DNA of 64,000 nucleotides from Gordionus sp. m RMFG-2023 (GCF_954871325.1 NC_088777.1:44183366-44247365), one strand, 5' to 3'. Shown: positions 38,698 to 50,754, numbered from the stretch's first letter. Made by a program: numbers and translations. The notes: generated by a model not told the origin, from the letters alone.

Positions 38698-40263
38698 CAT
38701 TGTGTTGTAACAAGTATGATTTAGCTACAAAAATAATTTAATTTTCTATAGTCACGCAAATTAGGAGCATTATATAATTGTTACCACTTCGAGGGGATGT
38801 AATTTTGATAAACCCGGAAACTAAAATACTTTTTAATTGAGGAGGCTATTATCAAAAAATTATATTACCTGATTCCTGGAATGTTTTGTTCTCTAAAAGG
38901 TAATTAATTATATATGCATTGCTGTTAGAGAAAAGGATGGAAATGGCTCAGATTTATTTATTTAGTGTGAATAATGCCTAAGATATTTTTAAATTTGAAC
39001 AAATAAGAGCAAATTCTTTGTATCATGTCTAAATTATCATCATTGTTTTCATTGGCAATTATATAGATTTACAAAAAAAATATAAATAGATAGAAATATG
39101 ATTATAATTACCTATAAATAATCTTAATGTGCCATTTACATCTTCTAGATACAAATTATTGGATTTGGAATCGGAATTAAAGTTTGAAAAAAATATAGGA
39201 ATTAGATTTATATGAAATATTTGAATAAAATTTATTTATTATGAAAAAAATATACCTAGTAGTTTTACCAACATGGCTTTAACATATTTTACAAAATAAA
39301 TATTTTACAATTTCTTTAGTTGTATAACAAATTTAATATATTTGGTGAATTTTATATAAAATTTATGAATTGCTCGATTAAATTAACTTTTCTACCTAAA
39401 TGGAACAGGTATTCTGTTCTGACAGTTACTATATAAATACAAAGTAAGTCAGATTACATTGAGTAAATAACTGAAAAAAACCCCAAAAAATAATTAACTG
39501 ATTGTTTCGAAATTTTAGTGTAAGGGGAATTTTTTGTAATTTAAAGCATAAGTGTTTCAAGGATGGGATAAAAATTATCATAATCTGGTTAAATATAAAA
39601 ATATTTCCTTCATATAAGCAAACACAATATTTTACCATTTGGTTTATTATCTTGTTCTATAATAAAGTTAAGCTAAACAATTAGTTAAAATTTTTTATAC
39701 CTAGATTAAGAACAAGGCTTCCAACTCCTAATTCTAATTTATTGTTTTATAAAAAATTGTCTGTTATAAATTTACTTATTCCGATCAACAAATTTAAATC
39801 TTAAGATAATTTGAAAAACATGGTGAATATTACAGTTAAAATTTTATAAAATGAGTATATACTTTCGATATAATAATCTGTACTATTTAAGTAGTCTATA
39901 AAAATAAATAAACATCTTTTTTAAATAATTCATTCAAAAGACCTACCGTTTATAACCCATTCAATATTTTCTATATAGTAGAAATATTGCATAATAATTA
40001 ATTGTGAACATGATATTATTGAATCTATAAAATAAAATAAATAATCAATTAACCTTGTGTGGTATTTATAATAAGACCATCTATAAATATTATATATCCA
40101 TGGATATATAAAATTTTCTTTTTATTCAATAAATTTACTATCATTTTTGCAGGCGAATTTAGCTAAAATAATTCATTTAAATTAATATTTTTTAAAAAGA
40201 TAATATAGATTAAGGGTAGTTTACTCGGATCATAATGTCTTTTGCAAATCATTATATTTCGAA
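38698..40263 (-). CDS. Unit M3 of the microexon family, most compact copy (14 exons)
   Basis: Exons in transcript order: A 40263-40225, B 40162-40139, C 40080-40054, D 39970-39947, E 39895-39863, F 39799-39776, G 39733-39701, H 39656-39636, I 39428-39396, J 39276-39256, K 39144-39112, L 38892-38869, M 38820-38785, N 38724-38698. All 14 exons (399 nt) sit in under 1.6 kb with introns of about 50-220 nt, so this copy probably best shows the unit without insertions. Peptides include A RNIMICKRHYDP, B KFACKND, C GLIINTTQ, D NIEWVIN, E YLNSTDYYIE, F LNLLIGI, G LGVGSLVLNL, H QDNKPN, I TVRTEYLFHL, J MLVKLL, K DVNGTLRLFI, L NKTFQES, M SGFIKITSPRS, N KSYLLQHN. All exon lengths equal those of R1, and the K-L intron and the stretch after N are recognisably the same as in R1, making it R1's mirror partner. 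Confidence 0.87.
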
Positions 40264-40564
40264 CTGTTTTACAAATGGAAGAAACTTTTAAAAAGCAGCA
40301 AACTTTATTATCGATAAAATTTTAGAAGATAAATATTGATAACAATCGGCAACATTTTAAATTTCTTATGAATAAGATAATGAAATTTTAAAACTTTTTA
40401 ATTTAAGGCAGTATTATACCTGTAGACCGATATATTAAAAACATATTATTTTCCTATCGGAATATTAAAAAATATTTAAGGAGATAATATATTTCTTGGG
40501 AAATAAAAATTGAAATAAAAATATATTAATTAAGGCAATTCAAAAAATCAGAATAATCTAAATA

Positions 40565-41100
40565 CAGGGTTTTCAGTTGTTTTCGAACAGAAACTCTTAT
40601 TATGAAAGCACAAAATAAGAAACAACTTTTATATAATTTATTCTCATTCAATATTAACATCATATATAAAATAAAAATTTTTTAAAATGGTATTATCTCT
40701 ATTTTTACCTTACAAATTCTCATTTAAAATGGGTATTTATTTTTTTTACACTAAATATTATAATTTATTCTTTGATTATGCCTAAAACTATCTTGTATCT
40801 TAATAATATCGCATAAAAATTTAAAATAAAATAATTGAAATATAAGTTATATTTCTTTGATAATAAAAATATCTGTAAACTTATCTATTTAAATAAATTT
40901 ATAGATATTCCGCTGACTTTTAATGAAATAATTTTTTTTAAAGTCATATATGAGAATTTGTTCGAATAGGGGTATTTACATTATATACATATTTCTTTTC
41001 TATATATTGCTCGAATTGAATGATAACAAAATATACAAAAATTTTGTTTAAATATTTTGTGCTCTCATAGTATTCTGTTCGAAAACAACTGCAAACTTTG
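40565..41100. mobile_element. Tc1/mariner-type MITE, 536 bp
   Basis: Inverted ends CAGGGTTTTCAGTTG and CAACTGCAAACTTTG share the inner block GTTGTTTTCGAACAGAA (40577 and 41077 regions). The element is flanked by TA on both sides (40563-40564 and 41101-41102), as expected of Tc1/mariner insertion. No transposase is present. It lies just upstream of unit M3. Confidence 0.72.
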
Positions 41101-42934
41101 TATAATGTTAAATTTACAAAATTATATTATATACATCTTATTTTTTTTTAAAAACCATGAGGGCGTGTGGAAATTCTCTTTTCTTGACAAACATCAAAAG
41201 TTGATTGTTTTTTTTAAAGTATATAAATAGATAAATGCAGAGAAACCTCTAAAAAAGGATATGCACTTTAAGAGAGACATATGCTAGAGCAATACAGATT
41301 AAACCTCCATAAGATAAATAATTTATTTTATTGATAGTAAAAGATTCCTTAGTATATAAGAAATACCTGCAGATATCATGGGATAAAATCATTAACCAAT
41401 TTAAAGATTTACTTGAGAAAAGAATATTCCTTAAAAAATTTTACCTTAGATTCACCATTCCAACGAAAAAAAAATTCAGGTTCCACTTTTTTACACGATA
41501 AAATTTTTTAAACTTTATTATTATTATTTTCTTTATATTTCAATTTGAGGTTGAAAAAAAATTATTTAACTTTTTTATCTAATTTATTTCAGAATAACTA
41601 AGCAAAGGAACAATTTTCTTTTTATAAAATTCTAAAAATTCTAATATCAAAGCGGCATATAATCTTTAATATTAATCTTTATAAGGTGGGCATACTTTGA
41701 CCTGGCGAATCCTGGTTTACTTTTTAAAAAGTATAAAAGTATGTTTAAGCATTTATGAATAAAAGAAATCATATTATATATAATTTAATATTAATTGTAA
41801 TCCCCTCCCCCTTCTTGCTTCCTAAAAAACAATAAACAAGAGCAAAAAGAAAGAATATATTTTTACCTTTTAAATATTTGATAAAATTTGAAATTTTTGA
41901 TTCTTTTAGTGTTTAATTGAAATCTGGGGAGTTTAAGTTTTTAGTTAGTTAGATTTTTTAGTTAATTACTAGGTAATATCAATAATATAAATTCACAAAT
42001 TTTAAAAAAAAATCTGATAGTGTGAGATTTAATATTTTTCTTGTTGTTTATTAAGAATTTAACTTTTTATAATTATTAAGCTTTATTTTATAGTTGTTTA
42101 TTTTTGGGGTTTTGAGAGGGATACTATACAAATAAATTGTCTATATAACATTCTATGAAAAATATCAAGTACTATTTACTTTGATCCTCCAAACTAACAT
42201 CTATAAACAATAAGAACATAAATGTTAAAAATATAAAAGTGACATACAAAAAAATAACAAAAATTAAGTTTTCACTATATAATAAAATTATATAAATCAG
42301 GTTTATAAATAAACTAATAAACTAAAAAGTATTCCTTCCAACTCCTAGCAGTAAGATGTAAATCTATCTCAATTTAATATGGATCTAAGCCTCTTTGATT
42401 CTTATATATTTTTCATATTTTTTTTATTCCACATATATTTTAAAAAAATATTACGCTTGATAATATCCAAGGGATCATCTTATTCGATCATTCCATTTTT
42501 ACGATTAGATATAAATAAATTATACACACTTTATATCGACAATATGCATTTAAAATTTTATTTGAATTATTTTTTTAAATCTTATAAGCTAGTTTTACAA
42601 AATAAAATATATAACTCACATTCATTATATCTTAGTGGAATGGTAATAATATTTGTGAAAATCGTATGATATAAAATTTCTACATTTAAATTATATTTAT
42701 TTTTCGTTTCTTATAATTCTAATTGAACAATACATGATTAATATTTTTCATATTAAACTGCTTATTCATTTAGCACGAATAAAAGATTTTGTTTTTATGA
42801 GGTTTCAATGCAAGAAGAAAGATATTCACACATGTTTGAGGTGGACCTATGTCAATAAAAACTTAATTTTAAACTATAACAATATGATTGAAGTGTTAGA
42901 TAACATATTAAATCATTAAAAATATATTGTATAC
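41101..42934. other. Spacer between M2 and M3, no secure gene
   Basis: A+T-rich DNA with a 96-codon open frame at 42379-42669 and a 61-codon one at 42734-42919 on the + strand; both are built from F, I, Y, K and N codons and match nothing I know. A decayed exon N of M2 may end at 42935. Confidence 0.4.
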
Positions 42935-43026
42935 ATTTATGTTGTAGATTGTGAAAATTATCTATATCTATTAATAATTTTTTAAATATATTTGCGAATT
43001 AGCATATGATATATATTTTTATATAC

Positions 43027-46000
43027 CTCTCTCAGATGTAATTATAATATTCCCAGAAACTAAAATAATATTAGTAATCAAATAAAGATCATATTATGTA
43101 AATTATATATATACTAGGTTCACGGATCGTTTTATCTCCTGAAAAAAAATATTATATTTTCAATTAAGTTACCAATGATATTTATAACTACTAGATTGTC
43201 GATCATGCAATATATGTAAATAAAAGTGTAATGAACCTTTGAACTTAATATAATTTATATTAGTTTTTCCATCGATTTTTATAAATTATAAATGACTCAA
43301 AGATTAATGTCAGAATTATCTTCAATTCATAAGATGGCATTTTAAACATGCGAGAACACACTTAAAATAAAATCCAATTAATAATTTTGAAAAAACGGGC
43401 TCGCAAAATTTTTTCAAGTTGAAAAAATAAAACATTACCGGAAAAAAAACATATTGACACAAACATATAATATATAAAAGTAAAAGTAAGTTATAAAACC
43501 ATTTTATGATTTACATGTGGATTAAATGACAATAATGTGCATTAATATAATGATTGATAAGATAATTAGTTGAAGTGCTAAACACTAAATGGCACAAAAG
43601 CTGACTCCTTTTGTGTACACTTTTAATTAATGAATCAAATCGAGTTGAGATATATATCTATTTTTAATTTTTAATTGGGAAGAATAGTATATAAAAATAT
43701 AAATACGCCATTAACATATAATATTATTTTAAATTACCTATAGATATTATTAGGGTTCCATCAGCACTTTCTAGATATGAATTAGCATATTATATCCAAT
43801 ATTGATTTATGTATATATACTCATATAATTAATTTAATTTTTCCAAAATGGCTGTTGAATTTATGATTAAGCTTTTAAAATATTATTTGATTTACATAAA
43901 GAATTTGAATTATATTTTTTTTCAGCATACCTATTCGCTTTACTAACACCGCTTTATCATAAAAAATATTTTAATATATATGCAAATTTTTATAAAATAG
44001 AAAATTTTCTTATTTCAAGTTTGTTATGATATTTAATAAATTCTTAAAACTACCTAAATTAAGAATGTATCCTCCTTTGACTGTTACTGCAAATAAAGGT
44101 TAAGGCACATTATAAGACATTTTATGATGATATAAATTAATCTATTCTGTGCCCAAAAAAAATTATAAACTTCCCAAGACTTTGGCAATCTAAAATCTTG
44201 AGTTATCCTTTTTTTAAAAAATCGGCTTCAAATCGAGTTATTTAACAACACTAGGAAAATTGGAAGAAAAGAAATATGAAGGCGCCAAATGAATTTTGAA
44301 TCGATTGGTTTTATATGTAAAAACATAAAGAATTATTAAAAGATTAATAAAAAAATCTAAAAGATATCCTGAATTGTAGTTTAAGGTTGTCCAGGAGAGT
44401 TATCGAAACGATAAATTAGTAAGAGGGAATGTAAGCATAGAATGTGGCAGGAATTTAGATAACTTTATTCTAATTTAAAAAATGCGTGTTATTGCTTCTT
44501 TATGAGATAACATTATATCAGGGGCTGATAGGAAGAGTCTTGTTAATTAACAAAAATGGTCCTTGTTTGCATTATATGTTTAAAAATTACTCTAATCGAG
44601 TTTCTAATGAATCTGGTTTATCTAGGGCTATAACCACCTTTAAATTCTCAATGAAATTCAGAAAGTGTGGCAATAGTCTTATCATAAATTTAACAAAAAA
44701 AAATATGTTACGATGTCCCAGCTAAACCTGCTCTACCTAAAACTGCCAACAACATTGATGTAAGGGATAACTTTAATATGATAATAAGAGATGTAATTTT
44801 TTTATGGGGTTCGTTAAATTAAAAAGATGTATCATGCTGGAAGTGACGATAGAAGAATAAGATTGGTTATCATTAACATTTATGCTCAGGATACTGAATG
44901 ATAAATTATAAAAAAATTTGTTTGTAAAGGATTGACCTAGATAAATTAGTAGATACTTTTAAAAATAGGAAATTCAGATAATTATGCTTATAAGAGTGAT
45001 AGAAACTAACCACAAATTGACTTTAAAATTATATTTGCAAATATTAATTTTTAATATTGTAAAGCTAAATTGACAAACATCTGTCACAAGCGTTGTAGAA
45101 GCATATTGACACTCAAAGTGCAATGATTCAGGGACTTAAAATCTTTTGGAATCCCGTTAACCCTCGAGCCCACTAGAATATGCAGCCTGGTAGAAAAGAT
45201 GGTTCTACATCCCTTGGAAAAAGGAGATTTCTTTACCTTGGATTTCCTATGTATTAATCTTCTAGACCAGAGAGATGGTCACCTCGCTAAATATTTGGCA
45301 TCACTATCTATTTACTATGCATTTCTACAATGGCCCGACTTTAGCTTCGTTGGCGTTCACGCCCTAGAATTTCTTTTAAAGTTGGAGCACCGGATAGGAG
45401 CAAGGTTCAAAGAAAGTTTCTATCTACGTCAGAGTATGGCTCTAGACATAGTAAAAAGTAATTATATCAGCTTTATATTATCAATAAACGAGACATCATA
45501 AATGAAGTAATGGGTAAATCGACGAATTCTCCTTGCCTGATCAAAAGAAAGGAAAACAGTTAGAAAAAGTAGGAGCAAGGATCAAAGAAAGTTTCTATCT
45601 ACGTCAGAGTATGGCTCTAGACATAGTAAAAAGTAATTATATCAGCTTTATATTATCAATAAACGAGACATCATAAATGAAGTAATGGGTAAATCGACGA
45701 ATTCTCCTTGCCTGATCAAAAGAAAGGAAAACAGTTAGAAAAAGAGACTGCTATATTATTTTATGCTTGTGAATTAACAAAATATTTTTTACCATTGAAA
45801 TTATCATCTTCTTCTATATTAAAATTATCCTATATAAAATAAATACTAAAATTTTTATTATACCTAGGTTAAGAGTAAAGTTTTCATTTCTTAATCCTAT
45901 TCCTGATGTATCCAATTAGGTTATATAGATATTTACTTTATTTATTTACTTATTCCAATCCATAAATTTGAGCCTTGAAATATTAAATAAAAATATTAAA

Positions 46001-46456
46001 TAAAATTCTTAGGAAAAAATAAATTTACTTTCTATATAATGCTCCATATAACTTAAGTATTCTATAGAAATTAAACTATTATAAAATTTCTTATGGTATG
46101 TAAAAGGCTTACCATTTATACAATTTCTAACATTTCCTATAATTTATATATATGTCGTTAAATATTTATAAATGAACAATGATATTATAAATTTTTAAAA
46201 TAATGTGTAATGATTATATAGCACTCTAACAAAACCTTGTGTGGTTCTTATAATATTGCCATCTATAAATGAATAATATATTTTATTTTATTTTAATTGT
46301 ATAATATTAAATATTTTGTTTTTTTTTCAAATTTTACTTCCTTCTTCACAAAGGATATTAGCTAAGATAATTTTTTTTTAAAATAAAATGTGTTCCATCA
46401 AACAATATATAGCTTACTCGAATTATGATCCTTTCGACAAATCATTACGTTTCTGA
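43027..46456 (-). CDS. Unit M2 of the microexon family (13 exons found, N doubtful)
   Basis: Exons in transcript order: A 46456-46418, B 46361-46338, C 46262-46236, D 46136-46113, E 46062-46030, F 45973-45950, G 45896-45864, H 45813-45793, I 44086-44054, J 43951-43931, K 43770-43738, L 43138-43115, M 43059-43027; 369 nt, all phase 1-1, no stop. Peptides include A RNVMICRKDHNS, B NILCEEG, C GNIIRTTQ, D NVRNCIN, E YLSYMEHYIE, F SNLWIGI, G LRNENFTLNL, H EDDNFN, I TVKGGYILNL, J VLVKRI, K SADGTLIISI, L DKTIREP, M SGNIIITSER. Exon N is not secure: a stretch ending at 42935 before a GTATAC donor has the LQH-like core but no AG at the right place, so N may be decayed. The H-I intron holds a + strand non-LTR fragment and its 174-bp tandem duplication. 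Confidence 0.82.
44087..45059. other. Unassigned insertion in the M2 H-I intron
   Basis: This stretch, together with the LINE fragment after it, makes the intron about 1.7 kb against 0.2 kb in M3. It is less A+T-rich than its surroundings and a + strand frame at 44486-44725 is open for 79 codons, but I recognise no domain. Near 44846-44890 the residues RLVIINIYAQ resemble an endonuclease strand of LINEs; this is too little to assign. Confidence 0.35.
45060..45501 (+). pseudogene. Non-LTR retrotransposon C-terminal fragment
   Basis: The + strand frame reads LTLEPTRICSLVEKM, HPLEKGDFFTLDFLCINLL, then VHALEFLLKLEHRIGARF and YLRQSMALDIVKSNYISF, ending in a stop at 45501. It follows the end region of the LINE group seen elsewhere here: PDGLTL.PW..G..L.WD.T, then the AL.FL..LG.RI segment and the L.QR..aI..N..S closing motif. 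The frame is open from the methionine at 45199, but the element lacks its RT part. It lies in the M2 H-I intron in the opposite orientation to that unit. Confidence 0.75.
45397..45743. repeat. 174-bp tandem duplication, nearly perfect
   Basis: Copy 1 is 45397-45570 and copy 2 is 45571-45743. Reading along, I found one difference (GGTTCAAAG against GGATCAAAG) before the last base or two. The duplicated segment covers the end of the LINE frame and its flank, from AGGAGCAAGG to CAGTTAGAAAAAG. Such identity in a region where everything else is diverged means the duplication is recent, or an assembly artefact. Confidence 0.92.
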
Positions 46457-46572
46457 CTTAAATGTTTTATGAGAAAGAAAATGAAAATATTTTTATATCC
46501 ATTATTGTCCTTGGATAAAATGTACAACAAAGAGGAAATATCAAGAATGAATCTAAATCCATGAGTTACAAT

Positions 46573-47145
46573 CAGTGTTGGGTAATATCGCAGATATTAG
46601 TTTCTTTCTTAAATTTGAGATACTTTTCTATCTTGTATTTATTATCTTTTTGTGCATTTAAAAAAAATCTTTTGTATCTGTATCCAAAATAATTTTTTAA
46701 ATAAGTGTCTGATAAATTATTTAAGATATTAATTATATTAAAAATAATGATTATTTTAGAAATTTAATATAATTTAGATATTTTCTTGTGAAATTTGTAA
46801 GCAATATTTTTTCATATAAAATCAAAATATAATTCTCTATATTATACACCCTATATAAAAATATATTAAGTAAAATGAATGCAAATAGAGTTTTATGTTT
46901 AGCATTATATTTAAATTTTTTAACATAATATCGATAAATATATGGTTTCACATTATGTCAATTTTATTAAAGCATCTTTTTGATGTGATATCCAAAATAT
47001 AAGGTTTCACACTATGTCAATTTTTTTAAAGCATCTGTATCTTATTGAACTTTTTAAATAATTATTTTGTATCTGTTTAAATACTTATATTTAAAGAGTA
47101 TTTATATTTTGTATCCAGATACTTATTTAAAATTAATCACCTCTG
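46573..47145. mobile_element. hAT MITE, 573 bp, between M1 and M2
   Basis: The left end is CAGTGTTGGGTAA and the right end, on the other strand, begins CAGAGGTG. Flanking octamers GTTACAAT (46565-46572) and GTCACAAT (47146-47153) match at 7 of 8 bases. Near both ends are ATCTGTATCC and GGATACAAAAT motifs, common in CAGTGTTGGG-type hAT families. An internal direct repeat (GGTTTCACA.TATGTCAATTTT) occurs at about 46943 and 47002. Confidence 0.7.
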
Positions 47146-47995
47146 GTCACAATTAAATTTAGTAAATTGTCCAAAACAATGATGAATTTAAAAAAAATAC
47201 TATTTATTTACTTGCATCAATTAAATCCACACCTAATAAAAATATGATAATAATAATTAAAGACAATGTATTGGTTACAACCGAATTTTCTTAATTCATA
47301 TTTTTTTAAAATAAATATTTAACAAAATATAGAGCGAAAAATAGGTTTGCTAAATAATTTTTTAGAAAAATCAGATTTTATTCTTTTTTCATATTTAGAT
47401 TTATAAACATCCTGTTTGAGCTTTATCATAATTGAACAAATATAATTTTGATAATTCCTTTAACAAAGCACAAATATCTCAAAAAAAATGTATGATGATA
47501 AATTTCAATACATAGTTTGAAAAAAAAATTAAAACTGAAGAATTTTTTAGGAATCAAAATTATTTTTCAAAAAATTTTAATTGCATCATACAAGAATTTT
47601 ATTCTTAAAAATCACAAAGAATTTACATATAAAAGATTTAAAATTTTAGGTAATAAAACTTGCTTATCAAAAATATATTAATTTTAAAAAAATCATCAAT
47701 CTTTGAAGATTGTATTTTGAAGAGCATACTCTGGCTAGATTATTTAAATGCAAAATTAGATTTCGTTTGACAATTTAGTGCAGAGAATGAATGATATTTT
47801 ATTAATATATTTGTTTTTAAAATATTAATAATTGAACGATTTTGAATTTACAAAAGAAGGCCTCTTTATATCATTGAGAAATATTAATATTCGAAATTTA
47901 AAGAATAAATAATATTTTTGAAAAGCATAATATTCTCATGCAATCGTTAATTTATGATTTTGTGTGGACAAAATTTAAAAAATTTATTTGTATAC

Positions 47996-50754
47996 CATTA
48001 TACTGTAAAACGTAGGGGTTAATTGTATCTGTTAAAATTAATAATTTTTTAAAATAAATTCCAATTGGTAAATGTTCAAAATAAAAAAAATTCAACCTTA
48101 TGAGTTTTATTTAATATAAGAGAATATATATATATTTCTAAATATTTCAGGGAAAATTTTAAAAATTATAGGATGATTAATATTTAATACAAATTAAAAA
48201 TTAAAAATTGCTCAAAAAATCGAACAAAAACTAATCTGAAAATCATCAGGTTAATATTCTACACATATTAGAATGCATTTCCGGAAAAATCAGATTTTTT
48301 TTATTTTAAATACATTTCTTGTCATACCTCTCAAGGATGTGATTTCAATATACCCAGAAACTAGAAAATATTTAGAATTGATTAGAATCCTGTTTTATAA
48401 TATAATACTAGGTTCGCGCATTGTTTGGTTTCCTGAAAGAAATAAAAATATATATTTGCTATTAAGACTGTAAGATATATATAAATTGTACATATCGTGA
48501 TTTTAAATAGGAGAATATGTATGACAATAATAAAGCATATAATTAGATGTAAACAATTAGCAAATAAGTTTAATCACCTAATATGTATTTAGGAAATTTA
48601 TTTATATTGTAAACATTATTACCAATAGACATTACTAGAGTACCATTTATGCGTTCTAAATCATTAATACATTTTAACTATAATAGTCAATATAGTTATC
48701 ATATTCCCAAATGTCAATAATTAAATTTATTAAGATTTTCTTAAATAGCAATTTCGATTGATAACTTTTTAAATAATATAGTAGCTTTTATAATTACCGA
48801 TTTGCAAAAGGAATTAGATATATGAGAAATTCATTTTTTTGAATGAAAATAATATACCTAGTCTTTTTACTAATAGAGCTTTATCGTAACAAATTATTGA
48901 TAACATAATAAAGTATGTGCTCTATATTTTTATAATAAGAGAAGAAATATGCTATGTATTCAATTGTTTATTTATTATTTTTGTAAATATTTATTTATTA
49001 TTTTGGATTATTTGTAAATTTGAAATAACAACATATAGATTTGAGATAAAGTAAAATAAAATTTGATTTATTGCTAAAATACTACGAATATCAATCAATT
49101 AAGGATACCATAAAATCTGGTTAAAATAAAATACTATGATGAATTAAAGATAATTTCCTTTCAATAATTTTATATTTAGAAAAATTAGTTTTTAAAACAT
49201 ATTTGATGTATTTAATTTACCTAAATGTTCTTGATGACGTATGTTGACAGTTGCTATATCCATATAAATAATATATGTTTCACATTAAAGTTTCTGATTT
49301 TAATTCTAAATAAGTTTAGTCTATTAAATAAATAAAATCATTGATAGAAAATGTATAAAAGAGATTACAAGAATATCAATGAAAAAGAAAATAATTAGGT
49401 TAAAAAGGAGTTTGTCAATTGGGATATCATTAATTATCTTATTTAAATTACTCTCCTAAAAATAATGTTACAATACTCTTATACTGTTTTAATTTTTATT
49501 TTGTGTAAGTTATCTGTTGTTATTAGTGAAATAGAAAAACTCAACCTCAAGGATTCTTTCTAGGCATTGAACCATCCAAAATTAGAAGTTAACGAACAAC
49601 ATAATATAGATACATTTTTGATATAAATTTTTAATAGTCATTATTTTATTTGATACTTCCGGTCCAGCCGGTTTTTTGCAATATTTTTACTGGCCTGCAT
49701 TCTGAATGGCAACTTTATCTATGCAAGACCTCTGATCCGGTTAGATATATCATAAATTCTTCATATGAACAAACACTATATTATACCGTTTGGCATCTCA
49801 TCTAGTTCTAAATAAAATTATGTTATAAATTAATTAGTTAAAAATAATTATTACCTAGGTTAAGAATAAGATTTCCAATTCTGGATCCTCTTACTAAAGT
49901 GTATTCAATATATACATTTTTTATAAAACAATTGTCTTTTCTTAATTTACTTATTGCAATCCACACATTTGAACCTTTATTATTTTTAAATTAAATATAG
50001 TAGTATATAAATTAGTAGCTTCGGCCTGCTAAAAATTTTTGACCAATTTGGCCTGCTCGACCTGTTAAAATTTTTTATGCTTGATCCGTAAGAATTTTGG
50101 CGAGGCCTATTATATTTCAAAAAGTCTGCCCCTGTCACGAAACCCCCCCCCCCCACCCCCTGTCACTAAATTTTTTATGCACGAAATTCCTGCCCAAGTA
50201 GTTATATACTCTTCTTAAAACTATAGCGGTGCCAAGTCCGAATTTTTTTAACCCTATTCCATCTGGCCAGTTCTGCGAGCCGGGATTTCAGACGGCCTTG
50301 GATTTGCAGATCTCTAATAATTGAAATCAAATTTTTATTTATAGAGTAAATAATATTTACTTTCAATATAATATTCCGTATTGCCCAATAAGTTATCTAT
50401 AGGAACATTAACAGTTGATTAAAAAATAAATTCTAATTTTACATATTAAACTTACCATTGATAAATATTTCAACATCATTTTCTATAATAATAAAATATA
50501 TTTGAATGTTAATTATTCTTTAAAGTATTTATATAAAATATTAATTAACGAACCATGTTGAATGGTTGTTATATTGCCATCTATGAATAAATAATATTGC
50601 AATATAATGTAAAATTACATATGAATGTTATTGATTCAAATAGATACCTTTTCCTTTGCAAATGATATTGCCTGATATAATTAATTTTAATTATTTATTT
50701 TTAACAACTTATAACCTGAATCATCTTGTTTCCTGCAGATTATGATATTTTCTA
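47996..50754 (-). CDS. Unit M1 of the microexon family (14 exons)
   Basis: Exons in transcript order: A 50754-50716, B 50671-50648, C 50580-50554, D 50482-50456, E 50396-50361, F 49974-49951, G 49887-49855, H 49807-49787, I 49253-49221, J 48878-48858, K 48655-48623, L 48432-48409, M 48360-48328, N 48028-47996; 408 nt, all phase 1-1, no stop. Peptides include A ENIIICRKQDDS, B NIICKGK, C GNITTIQH, D NDVEIFIN, E NLLGNTEYYIE, F SNVWIAI, G SRIGNLILNL, H LDEMPN, I TVNIRHQEHL, J LLVKRL, K RINGTLVMSI, L NQTMREP, M SGYIEITSLR, N TINPYVLQYN. It is the most divergent unit: D and E each gained a codon and N uses an upstream AG giving 33 nt. The 33-nt exon M is shared with M2. It has no mirror partner here. 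The F-E intron holds a GC-rich insertion (50019-50322). No upstream exon or promoter was recognised beyond 50754. Confidence 0.82.
50019..50322. mobile_element. GC-rich insertion with one hAT-like end, in the M1 F-E intron
   Basis: The segment contains CGGCCTGC, GCGAGCCGGG and GACGGCCTTGG motifs and a C run near 50145, unlike the host introns. Its right edge, on the other strand, begins TAGAGATCTGCAAATCC, the type of end seen at 5881. The left edge TAGCTTCGGCC matches only weakly and no clean target duplication is seen. Another GC-rich scrap (CCGGTCCAGCCGG) lies at 49659-49671. Confidence 0.45.

Noticed and set aside
39429-39684. Frames on both strands across the H-I intron of M3
   Set aside because: They run through exons in the wrong frame or strand and cover introns; the - strand exons explain the conserved parts.
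38698-40263. C-type lectin domain as the identity of the microexon product
   Set aside because: The C..E..G..I and WIG blocks fit the first half, but the later W.D..C and closing cysteine are missing while the second half follows the laminin-G pattern better. It remains an alternative, not excluded.
42379-42919. Two + strand frames of 96 and 61 codons
   Set aside because: They are composed almost wholly of A+T-rich codons, match no family and lie opposite the decaying end of M2.
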